A stretch of DNA of 18,010 nt from Tieghemiomyces parasiticus (GCA_027575765.1 JANBPT010000957.1:1-18010), one strand, 5' to 3'; positions 1 to 11,425 are shown, counted from the stretch's first letter. Program-made: numbers and translations. The notes: generated from the sequence alone by a model not told the origin.

Positions 1-3000
1 CTGTGCCGGTGAGTAGCTGAGGATGGGAAGATAGGGCGGGGGTCATTGTTGACTATCTAACCTTACCCGGGGCCCGGCTACGCGACACAAGTATCCTGGA
101 TGAGAGGGTTGAGGGCTGTCAGGGAGGAGACAATGACTCGCCAAAGATACTGAATACCCAACTAGAGAACACTGCTCCTCGCACTGAAGCCCATGCGGAT
201 AAAGAAGATGGACAGAGGGGCCAAGCCCTGACTGAGAGCTCTACCGTGGCCGCCCTTCCTGCCTCGTGTCCAGCATGGGTGGGGAGAACGTGGTCCACAC
301 TAGCCTGGTTCAGATCAACGAAAGTGGTTGGAGGAATAGAACTAGAGGTGCTAGAACATACACGTGCGTTCGTTCCCATCCCGCCTGAGGCCGCGCTGGT
401 ATGGCGTTGCGTCAAGACAGTGTCTATTTTTTTAAAACGGTTAAGTTGACTGAATTGTTCAAAATGAATCATACTACACGCCCTAAACATTGTCCGACGG
501 TTCTATCCACGCGGGATGCGCTGTCAACAGAAGGCGATCCTGAACCGAGACACCGTATTGTGTCCTTCCCTAATGATTACGGGGAATGTAGGCATTTGGC
601 TGGATAGTTGGAAGCGGGCCATGATTGGACGGATAGAATCCGGTCATTAAATTAGCAAGTCCAATTCGACATTTCAAAGTGTGAGCACATCGAACGGCGC
701 GCTCGTGGTGCTTTAGATCCGCGTGGGCTTTCACACACGAGGGGCGGAGGTGAGGATGTCATTTCATTAGCAGCAGAATAACACGAGGTATGTGTGGATA
801 TGTACATGCTCCAAGGCGACTGTGAGCGGGTAGGTTTTGCGCGGTTGAATTCAACGGGCGTGTGGCTGATCAATCGTTTACACAGTCCACCCGCTTTTCT
901 ACTTGCGAGATTAGGTAAGCCCAGGGTACCCGGTGAACAAGGGAGGGGATGGACACCACAAGGGGTGTGCATGGCGGTGTCAATGAATGAAGCTACCTGA
1001 GGCTACACTCTGAGTGACTCGAATAAGGAAGGTGGTGAGCCTAAAGCTTGTTGGTACGGTTTAGTTAAATAATAACCAAAACTTTTACCGGCTTTTTCCA
1101 CATTATCATACCTGACAGCGCTGAACATAGCTGTACACGGGCTTATCGCATCGGATCGACCTTGATTAATATTTTAACCGTTCGGCCACTTTCAATTGCT
1201 CTGCACAATCCAGCAGTTGCCTTGGCGGTCAGTCAATATCACCTCGTCAAGACTATTGACATTAGTCTGACTGATAGCCGGTGGACGGAAATACAAGCAG
1301 TCTGAAAGCTGTCGCTGCATTCTTCCCTGTTTCGATCCTTTTACCTCCATCCCAAACTAGACTGCCGCATGATTTAGGCCGCAATACCGGCATTTCACCC
1401 CAGTGTCCGGTCGAATGCGTCACTGAAGCACATTTCATCACGTTGTCCAACACAGTAAAACCTACGGTGGCACGGTCAACGACGGAATGTTATAGGGAAG
1501 GTGTCTGCTACTCAAGTTGGTAAGCTACAGTGTCCAGTTCGGGCGGGCCTTACCGCGGAGGATTTACCATCGCTAAATTAATTATTCACCGCCCGTGGAG
1601 GGGTGCAACTCTGCACTCTGATGTATCAATCATAAACATCCAATTCCTCCCCTTCACCGTCCTAACAATATAGTTACGGCGCTAGCAGGTGAATTCCGTG
1701 GTCTACGGTACGAAGCCGGCACAGTGCCCGCCCCCCCCCGACAAAAGGATACAAAGGTCAAGGCATTAGATACGGCATTCTTTGTCGGACAGGTGGCGTG
1801 GTTTCGGGTTTGACCTAGCAACTCCTAGGTACTCATCCGATACTAGGAGACGTGGTTGTTTCCATTAATGAAATAATATAGCCAAGTTGCATGCTACCAG
1901 TCCAGAACGGTAACTTTTTTTGTTGACCTGGGAACCATGAAGGCTCGCAGAACTGAAGATATACCAAGGCGAAGATGTATTGTCGCACCTACGCTCTTTA
2001 ACCACGTTGGGTAATAAAACCTCACCGAAAGGCCAACCCCGCCCTCAATTAATTCTACCTTATTCGCGTGGGTAGAGTAGCGAAAGAGGGAGGGAAGGGG
2101 GCCGGTAATGATGCCGGATACATCTAGCGGCAGGTTAGCTAAGCACTGTCTAATGGGGAAGGCGATCCCTCTTGAGAGAGTTGTGGGCTTAGTACGAGTG
2201 TGATCCACCACGATCCCCGAATGCTTCTACACGCCCAAAACATGTCATCGCTGAACTAGGTGGTGGTGTGAGGCCGCGCCATAGTCCCCCGAGGGCGGTG
2301 CAATTGATGTAGAGTAGACCCCTGTTACACGAAGATGGGACCGATAACGGTAGAAGGGATGGTGGTGGTCAATAGTGGGGTGGCAAGGTACACCTGAGGG
2401 ATATGCTAGGATAACAGTGGCAGAGGGCCACCATGGTACACGTTGCAGTTCCTCCGCCCATCTTGTCCTTTTCATTCGTCATTTGTCGAAAAAATGTTTT
2501 ACTACTCTGTCGCTCGCGATACGTAGACATTTCACCCATACAAGGGTGTTGGCTATAGCCCAATGCCTCTACCTCCCCCAAGCCAAGCCCGATCGACTGC
2601 CTTATGTTTGGGCTTATGTACTCTGTATGTAACTAGCCGCCCCATTAACGACTCCTTTTTGTTGGAACAATATCCTACAACCCCTACGTTCAATACCTGA
2701 TCCATAACCATAGAGCGTATAGTGGCACGTAGCTCGCTAGCTAACTCGAGACGTATTATACATAATTGAAACGACTGGCTTAAATATCGCCGCTGGGGAT
2801 TGCGGGGAAGGCAGCAACAGGGCGACCAGGTAGCGGTAGTCTTGATTTAATTCCCCAAATCAGTGGGTCTGGGTACCTGGCGCGCTATCCCCGGCGGTAC
2901 CTATTATTTTCGGCTTTGGAAAGGCCCCCCCATTTTTCAGCCTACAGTGCCTCCTGATTTGCCAACCTAGTGGTACTCAACCCTAGCTCGCATCACTGAG

Positions 3001-5449
3001 TGCATCCTCCCTTCAACATTTGTAGCTGTCAATTAAAGCAGGGTTAATTACACCGGTACGTCGCCGTCCACTTCCATCCTCGAAAGCCTAGCGATTCGCT
3101 TCAGCCCACTTTCCAGTAGACAGCCGGCGACCTGTACCAGGTGATACCCCGCCGTGTCGGCCACCGGAACCGTCTGTGTCCTCCAAACGTCAATGACAGG
3201 ATGACGATGTCATTACACATGAAATAGGCCATCAGCCACCCTTTCTTTCGCCCGTCATAATCTTGTCTGACACCAAGGGGCCAACCAGGTCTACATTGAA
3301 AGCCTCAAATACAAGAACGGGACGAACCGTGGGTTACGGACGGGATCGGTATGTTACTGAAGGGGAGGAAGGAGAGTGCAACTGCTGGTGCACTTAAGGT
3401 ACACTTGTACATATCAATACAGGGACCTGAGTACGGAAGTAGGGTGGCGGGCAGAGAGTACAAGGGTGTTCCATTCTATAGTTTACCCAACCGCCATACC
3501 CCTCGGGAGAGGAGAGTATAGAGTCCACGGTAACTTTCGCCTTACTTAGCATGAAAAGGTTCGCCGTGCGAACTTTCTCCAGGCCAGCGTCGCAATCTAA
3601 CCAGTTAGACACACCTACCTGCAATACCTTATGGAAGCATAGCTATGCTCGCGGATCAAGATCCGCCAGTGACCCGCGCCTAACATTGGGTCGATCGCGG
3701 CTCTCACCTCGTTGCCTCAGCTTCTCTCTTACGCTCACTTAATCACCCGTTCCACCTGTCCGAAACAGCTCGGCCGCCTAATATGGTCAAGTATATTCCT
3801 CTTTCGGCCCCTACCTTCACCCCTAATCGCAGGTTCACGGTCAGATTCATAGGTAGTAAGCACGGCTAGGAAGCAGGTTCCTCGGTAGTGTCATTGACAT
3901 GGGGGGTTCGTTGGGTTGGTGCTGTCTGTTGGTGTGGGCAATAGCCCCATTTGCAGTCAATGCAGTACTTGTGGGGGCTCAAAGTACCAAGTAGAGGCGC
4001 CGTGACCAGGCCGGTACTACCTAAACGGGCGCTGGGGGTGTGCTCGATGAGCGCCATCGATCTCCTGCGGTTTAGACCTTACTCGCCACCGAAGAGGAAG
4101 TGTTTCGTTTTCAATAAGACGCACAGACAGTCGTCCCCAACCGAGGGACCGTGAGTAGCCCTTTTTTTTGTGCGACCAGATCCAGTGGGAGACTGCCGAT
4201 GCTTCGCTCTCTTCACAGGATGTTCCTACCGCGGCCAGCTCAGGAGAGGTGGGCGAGCGGTAGTGTAACACAGATGGGGGGGAAGGTGGGACCTAAGCAA
4301 GACTCACAATACTCCTGCATTTCCTTCTCAAGGGAAGGCATACTACCTGGCGTAGGCACTTCGGTGAAGACTGGCCCATACCTCTTCCTAGTTTCCCCAA
4401 TCCACATCTTTAGACAGCCCCGTATGAAGCCACTAATTATGCTTGGACGATGTACAGTAAAAGGAGTCGGGAAAAAGCACCTGATGGCTGTATGATGGAC
4501 ACTCTGTCTGAACGCATCCACGATGATTGGTCAGCAGCCGGCCCATTTGGGCGAAGTATAGACCCCGCCGTGTACTGTAACAAAGTAAATAAATTAGAGA
4601 TGCCCGGCACTCCGAGGTCAACCAAGTGGGATTGTGTTGTCGTGGCCGGGGACGTTAGGAGCGCCAAGACGTGGCAAACGCAGGTACAATCGACTCGACA
4701 GCCCGTTGAAATTCTTTATACACATCTCGGGTATGGTGTGAGCGTAGCCGTCTGCACGAAGGGCGCAGTGCTGTCAAATCAAAGGTATGTGGCCTAGTGT
4801 TAACTCGCAGCGACTATCCAGTGCTTAATGATTGGTTGTGCGCCTTATTTTTAGGATACCATGGAAATTCAACTCAACATCGCCCCCCCCCGTTATCGTC
4901 AGGCCAATCTAGTACAGGCCAGGAATAGGCTCCAAGCCACAGGTAGGTATGACAATACAGGCTTGAATGCCCCAACTTCACCGCGCACTGGTCAGTTTGA
5001 TAACCTACGACAACAATTATCATCGCATCTAATATAGTAAGGGTCCTAACCATGACTCTCTTCCCCTAACGGGATGGGATGTGAGGTTCTACAAAGGCGG
5101 GTGCAATCAACAAACTCCCCACCGCCTTTTGGCCAGGAATTCTTGCCGTGGCCATAGAGACAACATGCAGACCATAAACATGTTTGACGGCAGCTAGTGA
5201 TAAACCTCTGATTCGAATCTGGACCACGAAATCGCCTTCATTTCTTTCAGACCCCAAGCTCTCAGCTATCCCCGTGTCGGCTTTAGCAGCGCGTACCCAG
5301 AAAGTACTTTACTGCCAAGTATATTTAAAGTCAAACAAGCGTGGTAAATGTACATTTCAACTTCAGTCGTCATCCAGAGATAGTTACATGCCAGCCGCGC
5401 TCGGATATCATCTAACCCCTTAAGGAGTCGAGCGATTGACCAATGTTCT

Positions 5450-5476
5450 GATATTTTTTTTAAAAAAAGAAATATA
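5450..5476. repeat. AT-rich imperfect palindrome
   Basis: The segment reads ATATTT, a run of T, then a run of A and AAATAT, so the two halves are nearly reverse complements with one G/C interruption on the right arm. It could form a short hairpin. It lies far from any supported gene, so no terminator or replication role can be assigned. Confidence 0.4.
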
Positions 5477-6525
5477 CACTGCGAGATCCCTCCTCCTTCG
5501 CAATCGTTTGATACCATATTTCTACTACAGGAATCACAAGCTTAGGGACATCGGATCATAGAACAGATACGAAAAAAAACCCGACTAGCTCCCTTCCCCC
5601 TTCTTCAAAATATGAGATGTAATTTCCGCCGGCACTTCTATCACGAAGGGAGGAGCAGTTCTGAAGTCCAATGAAAATGTAGAGCTCGGCCGCCTTCCTC
5701 TGTTACACCTGCTTGCTGACGACGAGACACAGGATGAATGATGGCGTCGTCGAACCAACGCCACCTTCGCCTTCCGGACCTCGTGGATATAGCGGTAAAC
5801 GCTGCCGGCTCAGATGACGTTCGCCGCTACCGGGTCCGAATGTCTTGGCATGAAATAACGGCGGAGTTCGACTGTTGATACTTTACACGCAATGAGTGCA
5901 GCAGTTATATGTATCTTCAGAATCATGAGACAGTATGTACAGTCCGGGCGATTGGCAAATAATACTAGTTGGTGCGAAGTGGCGTGTGTTCTTATGTGAT
6001 TGTCCATAAGATGGTGTGGTTGTGAACCACATCTAATTGATTATCCGGCTGTCAAATGAGATCTAGAAGTTGCAGAGAGCCCGCCCGTTGACACACGTTA
6101 TGATCGCCTCGATTAACGACCATATGCTACGAGCTGTACAATGGCCTTCCTACCCTTCACCCCAGATAAGGCCCACGGAGTATTGCAGGTTGCCTTCAAG
6201 GGAATCGGGATGACCGAGGTGGTGCGTGATACATAGAGCGTTGACATGATTGGACAGAGGGTCACATCGTCAGATACGGCCTATAGCAGTCTCAGTTGAC
6301 ATTTATTGGGGGTAAATATGACCTCCACAACCTTACCGAATATGCTCGCCACGAAGTGCTATGGTATCCGCCTTACCAATTATAACGGGTCGCATGACGG
6401 AGAAAGTATCTCTCCGCCGGGCATCAGACTGGCGGGCGGACAGGCACAGGTCACGCTATCGTCCCCAGCTGATCACCGCGATAGCTTCCGACTCTCCTTC
6501 GTCAAAGTATTTTTAACTTTAAGGA

Positions 6526-6541
6526 GGGAGGGAGGGAGGGG
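6526..6541 (+). repeat. GGGA repeat with G-quadruplex pattern
   Basis: Four G runs (6526-6528, 6530-6532, 6534-6536, 6538-6541) are each separated by a single A, inside a slightly longer GGGA repeat. This meets the usual G-quadruplex rule with the shortest loops, which give the most stable folds. On the minus strand the same bases form a CCCT pyrimidine tract that could equally act as a polypyrimidine tract before a splice acceptor. No neighbouring gene decides between these. Confidence 0.6.
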
Positions 6542-9500
6542 AGGCATCAGCGCACCACGGCCATTCATCACTAAGTTCGGAGGCCTGTCGGTCCTGATTA
6601 TCCCCCAGTGGAAAACGCTTACTTACACAGATGATGCGGGGCGGCAATCAACAAAGGGTCAGCTGAATCAATTGATGGGGTGGTAAGCACGGCAGTGTCA
6701 TTGGCGGGGGATGGATACATTGCCGATCAGAGTCATTATCCGGGGTAGACGTCAAAAAAAGGGGGAGGGTCTGGTCAATGTCGATTGGTCACCCTCAAGA
6801 GTAAAAAAAATTGTATTGGCCACCCTCTTTTTTATAATTTTTTGGTGGGCGTTCACACCGCCTGAATAATTATGCCCACGCACGCTTCCTAGAGTTGGTC
6901 GCAGCATGATCGACCCCTGACCACGCGCCCACACCCCGACCTGTCTCTTTCGCGGCTCACTCATACAGGCATTCACACGCCTGTGCCCGGCCGACCGCCG
7001 GTCAACGTTTCGACTGTGTAAGGGTAAACATGTCCATCACGTCAGTGGGAGGGGGGGCATCCAAGTGGTTGTAGTCTGTTAATGTGTAATTACCAAGGTC
7101 CGAAGTCGTGCGACCGGGTAAACCAGCTGCTTGTTCAGCTTGACTAATGGCCGGATCGATTCTAGTAGGGCCCGGTTCGCCTAAAATAACCCCTCCACTC
7201 AATTCATTAAGGTACCAGATACCCGTCTGAGCGGTGAAAGTAGAAAGCGGGTGCTGAAATCTAGTTTACGGCTAAATCGGAATGCAGTGATAAAACATGT
7301 ATATTGGATGCTGAATAAGGCAGCTGACCGCCTATAAAAATACTCCGACTGGACATCAGGGTATCCATGGCTTTCCATAGAATATTACACCGCTTAATGA
7401 ATTCGTTGTTCAGTATGAGGGGCGCTGTGGTTGCATCTGATGTCCAGCACCTTGTCCCGTTATGTCTTTTGGACCGTTCGTCAGACCCACATTGATCTGC
7501 ACCCTCCGACTCTTTTGGGTTACGCGTTTCTCTTCGCTCATTAGTGGTACGGTTAGTAAAATCCCATTCCCACTGGCCACCTTTTCAACGCTGTCATCTA
7601 ATCTGCGCTCCCCTTTATCAACCAAACTCCCCTGTTCCACGGTGCACTCTTTACCATTTACGAAGTGTAAATGCGGGAAATCCCTCTTCATTCACGAACC
7701 ACATTTAGTCAGGTAGCAAGACCTCCCGTTTACCGATCTAGTAACCGGTCGATCACCATGGCGCATACCTCGCAGCTAAGTGACCTACATACTCCAGGGT
7801 AATAACGCTGATCCGCAAGGTAGGCCGATTCAGTCTACCCGAGTATGAACAGTGGAAGGCCAGTCTAGCGGACGCCGTCGGAGTTGGACGGCGGAGGGGT
7901 AATTATGTGTGCGTGTAAAAGTAATTTATTTTAAAAAAATGAAGACTGAATGGAAAACGAGGCCATTCAAGCGTACGGTTAATCACTAGCCATTCCTATT
8001 TGGGGTAAAGCATGATGTGGCCTTCTCGTGGTGGCTATTAAACAGGAACGATTCCTATCTGCCCAACTTTTAGCATTGTCATTACATTGACCTACCGCTG
8101 TTAAGGTGGGGGGAGGGGGATGCCCTGGTATAGCTATAGAACCCCGCATTCCGTCACTGCGCTGGGCAAGGATTAGGTGCGGTTGACAGGTGATTTAGCG
8201 CTCGCGTACCCGTCAAAATTATTTCAGTAATGGCTCCAGCGTATCCGCCAAGAGTATTTTATCCACCGTCCCATTCATTGACAGGTTTTATGACCGCTGG
8301 TAAGCATGTAGCCGCAAAAGAAGATCGTCTTATCACAACCGTGTGGGAGCTGCGCGCGAACAGTCAGAGCGGTGTCATCATCAGAGTACCCGGGAGATAC
8401 AGGCCGTCGAGTCTTCACTCGACCGAGATGACCAGTCGGTTGGTGATTGGGGTTCACTGATGCAAACTAAGCGAAAGTGCCCTTTTCCAACGTTTGACTG
8501 ATTCCGCACCGTCAGGTAGGAAGCTGCCAGCCATAATTCTTCTGGCGCAGAAAGAACCCTATGGCCCTACGAGGTGAGGATCTACGCCAGCTGGTATCCC
8601 ACACACTGAGTGCCGATCGGAGGTCAAATGAGGGTGAAAAAAAGAGAAGGAAATAAGAGGCCGGCTGCAGGCCATGTCATAGGTAACTTTACTAGAATAC
8701 ACCTCCTCCATTATTGCCAATGATGGTGGATAGTGAGAAATAAGGTGGGTGCAACATCGCCCCAGTCGGTGTACTAAACAAACGGGCGGTTAGATACCGT
8801 ACCATGGTAAATTTGAAGGGCATGGGTCGTTCACAATCACGAAGGATTGCCGGTTAGTAGCTATCCTGCAGATAATCCAGCCATGTTGTCTTTATCAATG
8901 GCAGGACTCTTGGAGATGGAGCCAGATGGAAGATGAAGGCCAATAGCTACGCCCACTGGATCTTACACCACATACATCGCCATGAATCTAAATTTGTGTA
9001 AATGATCCGTACCGGTCCCTTAATCCCCCATTCATCAGCGGGATTGTAGAGACGGGTTCGGCTGACAGCTGGCAGCGGTCAATGGTTAGAATAGAGGTAA
9101 AGTGGCTATCAAGGCGGAGTGGCGTCGAGTAGCCGGTCAACGGATGACAGATATATTATCTTTCTTCCCATAGGCACTTTTGGATGAGTTAATATGGCCC
9201 TCTTTGTCCTATTTCGACGTATACCGGAATCCCCCAACGGTCATCCATCGGCTTCGGGTTGTCTCATGACCCAAGTTTCGGAACTCTCAAGGTAGGGCGC
9301 GGAGCGGCTGCTGGCGTTTGGGGCGGTGTCATTCAACGTGAGAATGACGGCATCACATGGGATGCTATGGCCAAATACGGCTACCGCCCTTGCCCAAGAT
9401 GGGTATATCGTCGCACAAGTACCTTCGGCATCATATTATTATACACAAATAAGACTAGGAAAAAAGTGGGGACGCCCTCTGCAGTCGGTAGGGTCCCCAA

Positions 9501-9616
9501 TACAGGCAAATAGGAGGGTAACAACGTACCATATCTCTTTAGGGGCCATTTGGGGGCGAATGGTATATTCCATCTTGCAGATTTTACAATAGTATGCGAG
9601 GAAGGGTCCCTCTTAC

Positions 9617-9731
9617 CGCGGGTAGCGTTGGGGGTCCAACACGTATAGTAGCCCCTACAACACGTTTCGATCAAGAGGTTTGAGATGGGGGTTGGTGGCG
9701 CCGAGGAGGCAGGCAGTAGAGATACAATACG
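9617..9731 (-). other. Candidate seventh exon of the DAM1-like gene
   Basis: The upstream exon ends in phase 0 at 9863 with a GTAAGT donor. The next acceptor in the same phase with a plausible continuation is a CAG at 9732-9734. From 9731 it reads Arg-Ile-Val-Ser-Leu-Leu-Pro and then a Ser/Ala/Pro-rich stretch. RIVSLL could be the second strand of the wing of a winged helix after ASVLSKK. A GTAAGA donor follows at 9616. A rival acceptor (CAG near 9803) would give a different in-phase peptide starting LRLLNVAF. I cannot tell which is used, and I did not find the true stop codon. Confidence 0.3.
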
Positions 9732-9862
9732 CTGGGTTAACGGCGCAGACCGTGATGTGGTCCAATACCCTCTCCAGAAATGCAACGTTTAGCAGGCGCA
9801 GCTGCATAGGAATGCAGTATGATCGATCCCCGGGTTACTGACACTACCCGCCATCAACTTAC

Positions 9863-11425
9863 CTTTTTAGAAAGTACAGAAGCGTGGCCCGAATTGACAA
9901 GGAGGTTGAGGTACTCGGTGGCGCGGGTACGAGATAGGCTAGCCTCGCGTATCACGTCGTGAAGGTACCTGATTCCGAGGCATGGGGGGGGATTGAATTG
10001 TACATGTGTTAACGTAGGACTCTGCAGAACGCAAAGAGTTTAGGCAAAGATACCGACACATCCCAGTGCCAGACCAAGCGTTCACAACATTTGGTCGATC
10101 GGCTGCTGTAAGCGTGGTAGTGGTGCTCCGAAGTCTATTGTACTTACACGCCCTCCTTGTGCTTAAACATGATTTTAACGATAGTGTCGACGTGGCCCTT
10201 GTGTGGCTGGCACGAGCAAAATAGGAGTTGGGATTCGGTATATATAGGGGACGATAGGAAACCTCGAGTGATTAATAAAGTGAAGTCAGTAAGGTTAGAC
10301 TGACAAGTTACATTCGCCAGTCATCAGTAGGAGTCGTTGTTGGAATACCCACCTGTTCATGAAATTTTTTCGGAATGTTGGAGAAGATAACCTTGAGAGC
10401 TGCCGCTGCGGTAATCTTGCGCTAAGTTAGGGACGTAAATGATGAAGTACGATAAGGAACAGGTGAGTAATAGAGGGTGCCAGGCTACAGGGCTTTATCC
10501 GGTTGTCCACTCAAAAATATCTACATAGAACGAAAGTCAAACCCTGCACCCAGCCTTGGCAAATTATATGCCGTGGGGTATTTTAAAGACGATCAATGGA
10601 GAGTGGGCTACTTACCTGCCCACTAGCCTTCGATTTGGCCAGTAGATTCTTGGTGGCTCGGCCAGCCGACGGTGCCCGTAGCTTTGATACGGGTCCAGCA
10701 GGTGAGGGTGGGCCCGATTGTGATGGTGGCGGGGGCGGCGGCGTCGGTGAGCGACTAGACATGGTCGATAGTCGTGCATCGCTCGCCAAATCTGGTATGC
10801 CGGAGCACGCCGGATGGTTTCGTCGTAACATGAGGCAAGGAAAGGGGCGGTAAGAAAGGTCAGAAAAATGGGTCGGTGCTGTGGAGTTTCCGAAGCTCCC
10901 CTCCCGCCCTCCTGGAGTAAAGCATGTAAGGGTGAAGATTAGGAAATAAGTGCAAGTACTACTCAAGCCAACCGAGCAGCCTGCGCGGTGCATATCTTAC
11001 CATAGCTATCGGCAATAGGTGCCTAGAAAAATTAGGGAGGTGAGGACACAATGTAACGACAAGGGTACCGATCGAGTGGAGTGACCAGGTTAGAGTGGTG
11101 AATAGCCGGCCGACTAGGTGGCGCACTGGCCGCGTAGACCCGACCTTGGGTCTCCAACCAAAATCAAAGAAGCCTTCGTTGTATTCGCGTACGCTATTTC
11201 GGAATCACGAACTCACTCCTCTCCTCTTCCCACTTTACCACTTACCTCGCTAAAATCCACCACCTGGGTGTTGGCCTTGATACCCAGCAGGAAGGAACCG
11301 AAACTAACATTGAATCGGACAAAGTGTTGGTTTAAATCCTGGAGGGTCTGCATGTTGCGCTGCAGCTCGCCCATTTGGTCCGTGATGTCCACCAGCGGAC
11401 GCTGAATGTGTTCTGGGATAGGCAT
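9863..11425 (-). CDS. DAM1: DASH complex subunit Dam1-like, with winged-helix C-terminus (spliced)
   Basis: Probable Dam1, the DASH-complex subunit that couples kinetochores to spindle microtubules. Exons on the minus strand: 11425-11246, 11022-11001, 10791-10616 (or from 10911), 10421-10353, 10206-10148 and 9968-9863. The phases agree at every junction and four donors are exactly GTAAGT. Residues 1-60 hold a helical segment, then FNVSFGSFLLGIKANTQVVD; the microexon adds APIADSY. This matches the Dam1 pattern FNESF-SFLYGL-MNA---DFPEAP. Residues about 68-126 are a Ser/Pro linker with a run of six prolines, then basic. Residues 127-149 are helical (KVIFSNIPKKFHEQ). Residues about 150-204 look like a winged helix: HVDTIVKIMFKH, EGVYLHDVIREAS, then recognition-helix-like LSRTRATEYLNLLVNSG and the strand ASVLSKK. 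The joined length is 204 residues to the end of exon 6; the 3' end is unresolved. The start is the first ATG before the conserved block. The family call for the N-terminus is firm; the winged helix is inferred. Confidence 0.72.
11001..11022 (-). other. 22-base microexon of DAM1
   Basis: The acceptor is a pyrimidine-rich TTTTTCTAG directly before 11022 and the donor is GTAAGATA directly after 11001. The exon enters in phase 0 and leaves in phase 1, which is what the flanking exons need. It supplies Ala-Pro-Ile-Ala-Asp-Ser-Tyr. This completes the conserved Glu-Ala-Pro that ends the Dam1 core motif, so leaving it out would cut the signature and shift the frame. Confidence 0.65.

Larger units (their letters stand above)
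1..9380. other. Long stretch with no supported gene
   Basis: I see no gene that can be defended here on either strand. The longest open frames are about 120 to 135 codons, which is what chance gives in this much sequence of balanced composition. None shows a family motif, biased residue use or a chain of compatible splice sites. Homopolymer runs are common, for example nine C near 1731-1739, runs of T near 4163 and 5453, and runs of A near 5572. Because real genes in this window use exons as short as 22 to 110 bases, a heavily split gene could still be hidden; the best isolated exon-like segment is at 6627-6720 on the minus strand. No tRNA, rRNA, transposon protein or long terminal repeat was recognised. 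Confidence 0.5.

Noticed and set aside
119..490. 123-codon minus-strand open frame and similar frames in the first 10 kb, including 6306-6686 plus and 9381-9785 minus
   Set aside because: Their lengths are expected by chance in this amount of sequence, residue use is unbiased, and no motif or compatible splice sites support them as whole genes. Part of 9381-9785 may hold a DAM1 exon.
4017..4440. Two minus-strand exon-like segments (YGPVFTEVPTPGSM and SHWIWSHKKKGYSRSLGWGR) with GTGAGT and GTAAGG donors
   Set aside because: The leftover phase of the first produces a stop at every plausible acceptor of the second, so they do not join; each alone is within chance.
4450..4797. 115-codon plus-strand frame ending near a GTATGT donor-like site
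   Set aside because: It looks protein-like but has no recognisable family, no strong acceptor and no downstream exon in phase.
5205..5225. ATTCGAATC resembling a tRNA T-loop
   Set aside because: The T-stem pairs poorly, no matching acceptor stem or A box is found at the right distance, and no cloverleaf can be drawn.
10144..10146. TAA as the true end of DAM1
   Set aside because: It lies inside an exact GTAAGT donor, and splicing to 9968 restores an open frame that completes a winged-helix pattern. It is kept as an intron-retention alternative rather than the main end.
10583..10993. 136-codon minus-strand frame read as a single exon
   Set aside because: Its 3' end runs through a GTAAGT donor at 10615 and its 5' part lies in an intron; only 10616-10791 (or to 10911) is taken as coding.
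11118..11405. 95-codon plus-strand frame
   Set aside because: It is opposite DAM1 exon 1 and its intron, with no coding character.
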